A stretch of DNA of 64,000 nucleotides from Pseudoflavonifractor sp. (GTDB taxonomy: Bacteria; Bacteroidota; Bacteroidia; Bacteroidales; Muribaculaceae). The position numbers were made by a program, and so were the translations under genes. Positions within the stretch are counted from its first letter, which is position 1, and every line of letters begins with the position of its first letter. The notes beneath the pieces are model-generated. The model was not told where the DNA came from and ran no database searches. It saw only the letters and a program-made list of their open reading frames with translations. This document shows, piece by piece, positions 36,595 through 44,147 of the stretch. Where the stretch lies: assembly GCA_023667145.1 (NCBI GenBank), contig JAMPAQ010000002.1:40574-104573 (forward strand). The letters run 5' to 3'.

Positions 36595-36765
36595 TCAAAT
36601 ACAGATTGTAATTCTTTGTTTCGCCTTAGTCACAGCTTCTTTCAGCTTGCGGGTATTCTCAGCACGTTGCTCCTTCGTAAGGCTGTCAACCTCTTTTCGC
36701 AGACGCTCAAAGCGGACGGCATCCTCGCCCGTCAGTATGGGGGTTTCAGCTATCGGTCTTGCCAT
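36595..36765 (-). CDS. Small antitoxin-like protein paired with GNAT copy 1
   Basis: This 56-codon gene is easily missed. It encodes MARPIAETPILTGEDAVRFE, followed by a charged helical stretch rich in Arg, Lys and Glu. The start is set by a minus-strand -7 box (36795-36802, TATATTTG) about 30 bp upstream. The first 20 residues share the pattern MA-PI---PILTGE-A--F with the gene at 46419. The rest differs, so the conserved N-terminus may contact the toxin or DNA. It shows no ribbon-helix-helix (DUF1778) signature, unlike classical GNAT antitoxins. The antitoxin role is inferred. Confidence 0.75.
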   Translation of the reverse strand: MARPIAETPILTGEDAVRFERLRKEVDSLTKEQRAENTRKLKEAVTKAKQRITICI

Positions 36766-36794
36766 GATTTATATCTCTTATGCTTGTTAGTTTA

Positions 36795-36802
36795 CAAATA
36801 TA
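36795..36802 (-). promoter_or_regulatory. -7 box of the copy 1 GNAT pair
   Basis: The minus strand reads TATATTTG (TAnnTTTG); the predicted start is near 36789, about 24 nt before the small gene. Confidence 0.55.
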
Positions 36803-36871
36803 CAACAAATTTTTTCCGATATAATCAGATTTTAGGGACACAATTTTTCAGTAAGATGCGAGGGATGGGGG

Positions 36872-39232
36872 TTAGAAGGGGTAGCCGACGGAGAAGTGGA
36901 AGGTGGCGTCGCGGCCCCACTTGGGGTGGATGAGGGGCCAGCGCTCTTGGTCGCGGGCGGGGTTGTAGGCTTTCATGCCGAGGTCGAAGCGGAGGAGGAA
37001 GTAGGTGAAGTCGAGACGGATACCGGCTCCGTAGGCGGCGGCAATCTCCTTGTAGAATGAGTTGAACTTGAACATGCCTCCCGGTTGGTTCTCGTAGTCG
37101 TGTATCGTCCAGATGTTGCCCCCGTCGACAAAGAGGGCACCCTCTATCACCCAGAACAGCTTGGCGCGGTACTCGACAGAGAGGTCGAGACGGATGTCGC
37201 CGCACTGATTGATGAAGTCGGTCACGGAGTTTTTGGAATCGTAGCTGCCGGGGCCAAGGGTACGTACCCCCCACCCTCTGACACCGTTGGCACCGCCGGC
37301 ATAGAAACGCTTCTCAAACGGTATCATCGACGAGTTGCCATATGGCACCCCGATGCCGGCACCGACATGAAGGGCGATTGTGTTGCGGGTGTTGAGGTTG
37401 CGGGTGAAGGTGTAGTCGGCCTCGGCCTTGGCATACTGGGCATACTGTATGCCGAATATCTTGTAGGCACCGTCGCTGCGGTGCTGGCCGACGAGTGACG
37501 AGATGGTGTAGAGCAGGTTGCCGGCGGTCTCCACGGCGGCGCGGATGGTGTAGACGTTGCGCTGAAGCGGGGCATGAAACGATGTCATGGCCTGGACGGG
37601 GCGCTTGTTGGTGTTGTAGAACGAGTAGCCCATGCGCATGATGAAGTGGTCTTCGTAGCTGTAGCGCAGCAGCGGGTTTGCGGGCGAGATCTGGTTGATG
37701 AAGTCGATGGTGCTCTTGGGGAGATAGACGTAGTTTATGTCGATGAAGTCGTAGGTGTGGCGGCGGTTGTTGCGGCGGTTGGACCATCGGTACTTCCACG
37801 CCGCGCCGGCTATGACACGCGTGTACTCGGGGCGCTCCTGATAGTTGAACGAGACGGCAAACTCCGTGGTGGCTCTCATGCGCTGCTTGAAACGCCGCGA
37901 CAGGAACGGTGCCTCAAAGTTGGGGAACGTGATGCCCACCTCGGCGGCATATTCGGTGTATCGGTTGTTGATCAGGCCGTCGAGGTTGCCCGACAGGCTC
38001 TCGTAGCTCGTGCGCAGCTTGGCTGTGAGCAGCTCCGACCCCTTGGCGAGGTCGCGGTGCTGATAGGTGAGTCCCACGCCAAACCCGAGGTCGCCCTCGG
38101 AGTTGGTACCCTCAAGCTCAAGTGTCACCCCCTGCTTCTTGGTGCGCGTGAGCAGCACGTAGGCATCGAGCCATTCGCTGCCGTCGATCGAGGCCACCGA
38201 ACGCAGGGTGATGTTGACATACTTGAGTATACCGAGACGGCCAAGCGCCTCGTAGGTGCGGTCGACATCGTTGGCACGGTAACGCGAGCCGGGCAGCAGG
38301 CAACAGTTGTCGTAGAGAACTGACGGCTTGAGGTAGCGGTCGTGACCGTAAAGGATTGTTACGCCCTTATAGTATACCGTGTCTTGCGCGTCAAAGCGGA
38401 AGTCGCCGTAGTCCTTCGAGGCGTTATAGTCCGTGACAAAAATAACGTCGCGTATGTGGTAGATGCGGTGGGCTTCAAGTTTCCTCACTGACCCTGGGGA
38501 GACAAAGGGCATGTGGAGGTTCATCACGAGGTCCACGTCACGCGAGCCGGCAGCTGTGTCGGCGGTAAAGGTTATGTACTCCTTGTTGAAGGCATAATAG
38601 CCACGGTTGCGAAGGCGCTCGGTGATGCGCTGCCGCTCAGCATCGAGGGCAGCGCGGTCAAAGGGGTCACCGGGCCGGAGCGTAAGCCTCAACGAGTCGC
38701 GCATAATGATCGACGCGACAGCCGAGTCGGGGAGATTGTAGGAAATCGAGCGGATAACGTGGGGCTGGCCGGTGGTGATGTTGTAATGGAGATCTATCTT
38801 TTTCTTGGGGTCACGCCTCACCGTGTCAAACTCCACCTTGGCATCCATGTAGCCTTTGTTGACGAGAGACTGACGCAACTGCCTGACGGAGTAGTCGGTA
38901 AGCTCCTGATTGTAGATGACGGGGGGCTGGCCGAGCTTGCGTATCCATCGGTTGAACCACTTTGTCGTGTCACGACCCGACAGGTTGTAGGTGGCGAGCT
39001 GCAACTTGGCAAATCCGAGAATCTTGTGGTTTGGGGTCTGTCGCAGGTAGTTGTAGAGGTCGGCGCTCGACACGCTCTTGTTGTCCTCGACGGTGATGTC
39101 CACGTTGTCAAGCAGATATTCACCCGCAGGAATATGCTTTGTCGAGCTACAGCTCCAGCACGACACGGCCATGACGACCGCCGCAAGCATCCGGCATATA
39201 AATCGGGGTGAGATAATCAAACAGTCTGTCAT
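36872..39232 (-). CDS. BamA/TamA-like outer-membrane lipoprotein (Omp85 superfamily)
   Basis: The 786-residue protein starts with a lipoprotein-type signal (MLAAVVMAVSCWSC, acylation probably at the second Cys). It continues with STKHIPAGEYLL and a POTRA-like N-terminal region (about 40-330), then a 16-strand-type barrel. The barrel has the Omp85 signature FYAGGANGVRGWGVRTLGPGS at roughly 620-645 and ends ATFHFSVGYPF with the C-terminal Phe recognised by the Bam machinery. Such lipid-anchored Omp85 proteins are typical of Bacteroidetes and assemble or translocate outer-membrane proteins; the client is unknown. I prefer ATG 39232; a GTG three codons upstream is possible. The -7 box at 39258-39265 gives a leader of about 20 nt. 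Confidence 0.9.
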   Translation of the reverse strand: MTDCLIISPRFICRMLAAVVMAVSCWSCSSTKHIPAGEYLLDNVDITVEDNKSVSSADLYNYLRQTPNHKILGFAKLQLATYNLSGRDTTKWFNRWIRKLGQPPVIYNQELTDYSVRQLRQSLVNKGYMDAKVEFDTVRRDPKKKIDLHYNITTGQPHVIRSISYNLPDSAVASIIMRDSLRLTLRPGDPFDRAALDAERQRITERLRNRGYYAFNKEYITFTADTAAGSRDVDLVMNLHMPFVSPGSVRKLEAHRIYHIRDVIFVTDYNASKDYGDFRFDAQDTVYYKGVTILYGHDRYLKPSVLYDNCCLLPGSRYRANDVDRTYEALGRLGILKYVNITLRSVASIDGSEWLDAYVLLTRTKKQGVTLELEGTNSEGDLGFGVGLTYQHRDLAKGSELLTAKLRTSYESLSGNLDGLINNRYTEYAAEVGITFPNFEAPFLSRRFKQRMRATTEFAVSFNYQERPEYTRVIAGAAWKYRWSNRRNNRRHTYDFIDINYVYLPKSTIDFINQISPANPLLRYSYEDHFIMRMGYSFYNTNKRPVQAMTSFHAPLQRNVYTIRAAVETAGNLLYTISSLVGQHRSDGAYKIFGIQYAQYAKAEADYTFTRNLNTRNTIALHVGAGIGVPYGNSSMIPFEKRFYAGGANGVRGWGVRTLGPGSYDSKNSVTDFINQCGDIRLDLSVEYRAKLFWVIEGALFVDGGNIWTIHDYENQPGGMFKFNSFYKEIAAAYGAGIRLDFTYFLLRFDLGMKAYNPARDQERWPLIHPKWGRDATFHFSVGYPF

Positions 39233-39257
39233 TACCGACACATGGGGAATTAGTCTG

Positions 39258-39265
39258 CAAAGTTA
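39258..39265 (-). promoter_or_regulatory. -7 box of the BamA/TamA-like gene
   Basis: The minus strand reads TAACTTTG; the predicted start is near 39251. Confidence 0.6.
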
Positions 39266-39316
39266 AGCCAACGCGACGGTATATGCAAGATTTTTTGATA
39301 TTCGGGGAAATGTCAT

Positions 39317-39324
39317 TACATTTG
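39317..39324 (+). promoter_or_regulatory. -7 box of the glycosyltransferase gene
   Basis: TACATTTG matches TAnnTTTG and is preceded by TTTG at 39293-39296 with a 20-bp spacer. The leader to the ATG would be about 14 nt. Confidence 0.65.
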
Positions 39325-39344
39325 CTCCACAAAACCATACCACC

Positions 39345-40499
39345 ATGCCAACCGACACACAACGCAAGAAAATCATACGTTCATCGACCGTATCGACATC
39401 ACTCGACACATTCTGCATCGGCATACTCAAGGAGTTGTCGGAGCGTTATGATGTCGTCGCGGTGTCATCGCCCGACGAGACTCTCTCAAGAGTCGGGGAA
39501 CGGGAGGGGGTGAGGACGGTAGGCGTGGCGATGGAGCGACACATCTCCCCCATCGCCGACCTCAAGTCGCTATGGAGGATGATAAAAGTGATGAGGCGCG
39601 AAAGGCCGTGGATGGTACACAGCATAACTCCCAAGGCCGGACTGCTCAGCATGATCGCGGCCCGCATCACCGGCGTCCCGGTCAGGGTACACACCTACAC
39701 AGGACTCGTATTTCCCACGGCCACGGGTCTGACCCAGCGCATACTGATACTGACCGACAAGATACTCTGCCGGTGTGCGACCCACATCATACCCGAGGGA
39801 CACGGGGTGAAACGCGACCTTGAGAGTTACGGCATCACCCGCAAGCCCATGAGAGTGCTGGCCAACGGCAATATACGCGGCATCGACCTCGACCATTACG
39901 ACCGCACCGCCAAGGTGATGGCCGAGGCGGCAAGGATAAGACGCGAGGGTGTGCTGACATTTGTCTTTGTGGGCCGCATAGTGCGCGACAAGGGCATCAA
40001 CGAGCTTGTGGAGGCGTTCCAACGGCTGCACCGAGAGTGTCCCGACATGCGCCTGATACTCGTGGGACGGCAGGAACCCAAGCTCGACCCGCTCGCGCCC
40101 GAGACCGAGAGCGCCATCGCGGGGTGTGACGCAATAGAGGCTGTCGGCGAGCAAGAGGATGTGCGCCCATGGCTCGCGGCTGCTGACATCTTCGTGCTGC
40201 CGAGCTACCGCGAGGGATTTCCCAACTCGGTCATCGAGGCCGGGGCGATGGGGGTGCCGTCAATCGTGACGGACATAAACGGGGCCAATGAGATTGTGAT
40301 ACCCGGCGAGAACGGGCTGATTGTTCCCCCGCGTGATGCCGACGCGTTCTACGAGGCCATGCGCCGGCTGCATGACGACCGGGAGCTGCGCGACCGTCTC
40401 GCGGCAAATTCCCGCCCCCTCTCGCGCCGCTACGACTGCCACCTCGTGCGCCAAGCCCTCTATGACTTTTACGACGCGCTGGCCGAGAGCGGGAATTAA
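39345..40499 (+). CDS. Glycosyltransferase family 4 protein
   Basis: The 384-residue cytosolic or membrane-associated enzyme has the GT-B fold: an N-terminal half with MRRERPWMVHSITPKAGLLSMIAA and the C-terminal nucleotide-sugar domain with FVFVGRIVRDKGINELVEAF. The EX7E-type motif is in LPSYREGFPNSVIEAGAMGVPSI. It resembles capsule or exopolysaccharide transferases of the CapM/WcaA-like kind. No other polysaccharide genes are adjacent, so the glycan is unknown. It has its own promoter and is divergent from the BamA/TamA-like gene. Confidence 0.92.
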   Translation: MPTDTQRKKIIRSSTVSTSLDTFCIGILKELSERYDVVAVSSPDETLSRVGEREGVRTVGVAMERHISPIADLKSLWRMIKVMRRERPWMVHSITPKAGLLSMIAARITGVPVRVHTYTGLVFPTATGLTQRILILTDKILCRCATHIIPEGHGVKRDLESYGITRKPMRVLANGNIRGIDLDHYDRTAKVMAEAARIRREGVLTFVFVGRIVRDKGINELVEAFQRLHRECPDMRLILVGRQEPKLDPLAPETESAIAGCDAIEAVGEQEDVRPWLAAADIFVLPSYREGFPNSVIEAGAMGVPSIVTDINGANEIVIPGENGLIVPPRDADAFYEAMRRLHDDRELRDRLAANSRPLSRRYDCHLVRQALYDFYDALAESGN

Positions 40500-40547
40500 T
40501 AAACCTAATTTACCGATGTATCGCTAAGGAGAGTCTTGAACTAACAG

Positions 40548-41666
40548 TCAGTTGGTATTTAACTCATTCCACGCGAGTCGATGAGGATATTTCACATTTT
40601 CGTCAGATTTCAGGAGTTCCACATACCTTTCCACAAACTCAGCAGGATCCTTGAGCAATCTCAGATAGTAGCGGAGTGTTGAATATACTCCGTTTACAAT
40701 CACTTGACAACCATGCCGATGCTCAATCTTATCTATCTCCATGTTTATGGCATCCCAATCAGCTGAGTCCATGTTGGCCGTGGTGAGGATGTAATATCGG
40801 TCAGTCCGATGGAGCATCAACTTTGAGAACGCGTGTCTCACAAGCTCGGATGTAATAACTATCTTGTGCTTTATCTCGACACCCTCAAATGGGGTTTCAT
40901 CCTCATTATTTATCTGAATATCACCAATCTGCCCGGAACGAGCATCAGAAGAAGTATGAGACTCCAACCTGCAGAGCATTTTATCCTCATACCTGGCCAC
41001 CTGCCCCATCATACACTGATAGGCTGCATATATGGCAAGTGTCGGAAGACGTGAGGCTCCATGTCCCGCATATTTATAGTTAAAGTGTTTTTGAAGCAGA
41101 GTGATTATCTGCGCAATTGTAAGGCCATGAGGTTTAGCAAGATCAATATTCCTCTCGTCCCGCTACCTGATTAACAACTTGAGCATGTATACTATCACTT
41201 CGTCAGGAGAAGTTCCGCCGACCTCAACATTATGAACAAAGCGGAGGAATTTATGACCTAAGGATTTTTTCTTAAGAGAAATTTTATAATCAAGAGTGTA
41301 CGGCTCGGGGTGTTCAAACGCCCGCGTCAGCCAACCAGACTCGGCCATAGCTGGAAAATCCTTAGACTTGAGGAATGGAGTTATGTATTTAGCATCAATA
41401 GTGCGTGCGGCGAATCCGTCAGCAATGTTGGCCTGATGATTCCTGATATCCTGAGCGGGGTCATAGACCTTTTGACAAAACAGTGTCAAAAGGACAGCGA
41501 GCAGACCTTTATTCTGCTCTGCCTCATTAACGACCTCGATAGCCAAAGCCTTATCTTCATCGGACAAATCCGTACCATAATCACCCTCTGCGGCAGCAGA
41601 CTCAGCGATGCGATACAAGCAATCAATGACCTCGCCTTGATTGGCATAACAAATAGAGGATTTCAT
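40548..41666 (-). pseudogene. SacI-like type II restriction endonuclease split by an in-frame amber codon
   Basis: The frame from ATG 41666 encodes 167 residues ending LKLLIR, then TAG (41163-41165). After the TAG the same frame stays open for 204 more codons to 40548, starting RDERNIDLAKPHGLTIAQII. I checked every codon between 41162 and 41010 and none is a stop. The joined product of about 372 residues looks like one protein. The N-terminal part has FAARTIDAKYITPFLKSKDF and ESGWLTRAFEHPEPY, as I recall from SacI-family endonucleases. The downstream part carries a PD-(D/E)xK-like FEGVEIKHKI. Thus the stop removes the catalytic core. The start overlaps the methyltransferase stop by one base (TAATG), typical of a translationally coupled restriction-modification pair. 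A sequencing error or nonsense suppression is possible. Confidence 0.75.
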
Positions 41667-42997
41667 TACAACAATTGATGTTTGATTTCATTTGCAATTT
41701 CTTCTATCATCCTAACACACACAGAATTGCCGAGCTGTCTATATTGCTGGCCAACGGCACTCACCTTGACAAAATCATCGGGAAAACCCATGATACGCCA
41801 ACACTCATTGATGGTAAGTTTTCGTACACGCCGGTTGTTGAGCAGGACAAAAAAACGTCCTGAACTCTCTTGCGATGGCAATGTCGGATGTATACCGTTA
41901 ATTGAATATATGCGGTTGGGCTGTTTATGTACCCTTGACAAGTGTTCCGTTCCCGGTCGAACCCCGGCCTTACGGATGGACTTATTACGATAACCGACAA
42001 AAATAAGTCCTGACTCCGGCTGCGTCTTCGGATTGTCAATAAGCGTATACTCATCAGGAGCGAGATATTCAAAATCGCCCTCGACATCGAGGAATTCAGA
42101 CAGAGGTCGTTTTGGCTGTTTTAACAACTTCCCAAAATCAAACAATTTGTCACGACTACCAATAATGATGATGCGCTCCCGATTTTGCGGCACGCCAAAA
42201 TCTGCCGCATTAAGGACTTTCCACGAAACCTTATATCCTAAATCCTCCAATTTGGAAATGATAGTCTTAAGAGTACGTCCCCCATCATGATGAATCAAAT
42301 GTTTGACATTCTCAAGAAAAACGACTTTTGGCCTATTGTTTGAGATTATCTCACATATGTCAAAAAACAGCGTGCCACGCGTATCCTCAAATCCTTTTTG
42401 CTTGCCTGAGATACTAAATGGCTGACATGGAAATCCGGCACACAAGACATCGAAGTTATCAGGAATGAAGTTCTTGGTGGATTGTTTCGTGATATCGCCA
42501 AAAGGGACCTCACCATAATTGGCAAAGTAGGTCTTTTGGGCCTGCGTATCCCATTCAGAGGAAAAGACACATTTTCCTCCGACATTTTGCAAGGCGATAC
42601 GGAATCCTCCAACCCCAGCGAATAGGTCAATAAACTTAAATTCAGAATTTTCCGCACAATGAAAAGGAGCTTTGAATATGTCCTTAAACAAATGGAGCTG
42701 GAATGCCGATGACTCTGCAACCACACCGGACATTGATGCCTCAACCTTAAAATCAGAAGTCCACAAGTCTATGAGCTTTTGAGCGTAGGGAGCATACTTA
42801 TTTGCGGCATCCGTATCATCTTTCAGCAGAGCATAATGCGTAACAAGAGCCAATTGAGTATCGAAATTCAAAAACGACCCGTCGGCACATAAAGAAGTTT
42901 TCGGCTCAAAGTATTGGGCCAATGCAAAGGAAGTAGTTGTCTTGCTCCTTACCCCTACATCCATAAGTGATAACAATGCCTCTTGACTCTTCGTCAT
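41666..42997 (-). CDS. C5-cytosine DNA methyltransferase
   Basis: The 443-residue enzyme transfers methyl from SAM to C5 of cytosine within a recognition site. All key motifs are in order: FIDLFAGVGGFRIAL (motif I, 122-136), GFPCQPFSISGK (motif IV, catalytic Cys191), ENV at 229-231 (motif VI), FGVPQNRERI (motif VIII, 268-276), and RQLGNSVCVRMIEEIA near the C-terminus (motif X). Unusual is an N-terminal extension of about 120 residues with no methyltransferase motif, predicted helical, which might contact DNA or the endonuclease. The target-recognition region between VIII and X is about 120 residues. It is intact while its partner endonuclease is interrupted, so the host may keep the methylation only. 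AT-richer than the core genome, suggesting transfer. Confidence 0.93.
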   Translation of the reverse strand: MTKSQEALLSLMDVGVRSKTTTSFALAQYFEPKTSLCADGSFLNFDTQLALVTHYALLKDDTDAANKYAPYAQKLIDLWTSDFKVEASMSGVVAESSAFQLHLFKDIFKAPFHCAENSEFKFIDLFAGVGGFRIALQNVGGKCVFSSEWDTQAQKTYFANYGEVPFGDITKQSTKNFIPDNFDVLCAGFPCQPFSISGKQKGFEDTRGTLFFDICEIISNNRPKVVFLENVKHLIHHDGGRTLKTIISKLEDLGYKVSWKVLNAADFGVPQNRERIIIIGSRDKLFDFGKLLKQPKRPLSEFLDVEGDFEYLAPDEYTLIDNPKTQPESGLIFVGYRNKSIRKAGVRPGTEHLSRVHKQPNRIYSINGIHPTLPSQESSGRFFVLLNNRRVRKLTINECWRIMGFPDDFVKVSAVGQQYRQLGNSVCVRMIEEIANEIKHQLL

Positions 42998-43141
42998 TCC
43001 ATCAAAACTACAAAAATGTCACTATGGCAGACATCTATTCTAAATTATTAAGATTTCAAAGATTTTTATATAAGTAGACATCTCCTACTACAGATTACGG
43101 CAACAAATGTCCAACCAATTACAAATAGAGATTACTGTATG

Positions 43142-43149
43142 CAAAGCTA
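43142..43149 (-). promoter_or_regulatory. Candidate -7 box of the restriction-modification operon
   Basis: The minus strand reads TAGCTTTG, 145 bp before the methyltransferase ATG. A second candidate, TAGTTTTG at 43003-43010, is so near the ATG that the mRNA would be almost leaderless. I cannot choose between them. Confidence 0.35.
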
Positions 43150-43242
43150 ACAAATATCTGCAAGGTATGAAAGAGTTTGATTAAATTTCAGTGGCGTGTC
43201 CTATCATCTCGCAGTGATACAAGAAAGTCCTTTCATCATATA

Positions 43243-43599
43243 TCAACGGAGCATTGCATTAAGGTGTCGGGTCTGTAGAGACTTGAGGTAGGAATCGGGA
43301 TTCTTAGCCTTGAAATAGTACCAAGCAAAAAAGCGGTTTAGCGTGTACAAGTACTCACCCTCGGGGACGAGCAAACTTTGCCACGCGCTTTTGATTTTCT
43401 TGAATGGGAAAATCCTGAAAAGCTGCTTTATCTCACCGAGATCAAGGTAGCGCATGGTCATGGCTATCAGCTGCTCATCGTGCAAGTTTTCGAGAGTGAC
43501 TGATTCAGGGTTGTAACTCCAAAAGGCATTCTCCTCCTTGAGCAGCTCAAGAAGTTGACCCTTTATGGCTCTGATTTTATCCTTATCTTTGATTGTCAT
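43243..43599 (-). CDS. Orphan protein resembling the small partner of AbiEii-type nucleotidyltransferase toxins
   Basis: The 118-residue protein has ENAFWSYNPESVT and then LDLGEIKQLFRIFPFKKIKSAWQ, followed by YTLNRFFAWYYFKAKNPDSYLKS. I recall this pattern in small Bacteroidetes proteins encoded just upstream of AbiEii-family nucleotidyltransferases (DUF6922-like), where the pair is thought to be a toxin-antitoxin or abortive-infection system. No AbiEii gene follows here: 245 bp downstream without a gene lead to the restriction-modification operon. It is probably a remnant. The start is ATG 43599; the minus-strand -7 box at 43676-43683 would also permit 43635. Confidence 0.55.
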   Translation of the reverse strand: MTIKDKDKIRAIKGQLLELLKEENAFWSYNPESVTLENLHDEQLIAMTMRYLDLGEIKQLFRIFPFKKIKSAWQSLLVPEGEYLYTLNRFFAWYYFKAKNPDSYLKSLQTRHLNAMLR

Positions 43600-44147
43600 A
43601 CCATGATAGTTTGTCGAGGAAACCCTACATCTCATACAGAAAGCGGTATCGGATAAAAGGTCCAGCCTCTCGTTACAAAGTTAATCATTTATTATTGTAT
43701 AACAATCCCCTACGTCAATTTGGACTGTAATTCGTCCATATTATCCACAGATATTCACACCGATATTTGCTAATGTTCTTGCATGGCGTGAAAAGTTTTG
43801 ATGAAAATGATGTGGTTGCAAATATTTGATTAACTTTGCAGCAGGTCAGCACAGCGGTGTGACCATTATAACTACCGAAAGCGTTTTTGCTATATCCCTC
43901 AATCAAAAATCGGCAAAATTTTTCATAGAGGATTGGCAGTCTACAACGCTCATGCTTGTCGTATATCCGCTCCCCGGCAAGGGGAATATCGATATCCGAT
44001 AAGGCGTGGGAGCGGGCTGTATATTCTGTGAATGGCGTTTGCCGATGCCTTGATTGAGATATCCAGCGAAACACCGTCCTGCGCTTTTTTTGTGCAAAAT
44101 AGTAATTGTCGCCAATCAGGGGACGTGAGCGGCGACTCAAATAAAAA
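43600..44147. other. Long intergenic region before the LRR protein, with a structured leader
   Basis: The left part is the promoter region of the leftward small gene. A plus-strand -7 box TAACTTTG at 43831-43838 would start an mRNA near 43845, giving the LRR gene a leader of about 300 nt. That leader contains CCGCTCCC (43967-43974) complementary to GGGAGCGG (44008-44015), with an internal CCCC/GGGG pair and an ATATCGATAT palindrome between them. I cannot assign it to any known riboswitch. Minus-strand open frames over this stretch have no family resemblance. Confidence 0.45.
43676..43683 (-). promoter_or_regulatory. -7 box of the orphan AbiE-partner-like gene
   Basis: The minus strand reads TAACTTTG, about 77 bp before ATG 43599. 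Confidence 0.5.

Noticed and set aside
37574-38323. A 249-codon plus-strand open frame opposite the BamA/TamA-like gene
   Set aside because: Shadow of an outer-membrane protein gene, with no motif.
41163-41165. TAG read as pyrrolysine or programmed read-through
   Set aside because: No pyl genes or read-through signal are visible in the window and the gene belongs to an ordinary restriction family, so a nonsense mutation or sequencing error is more likely.
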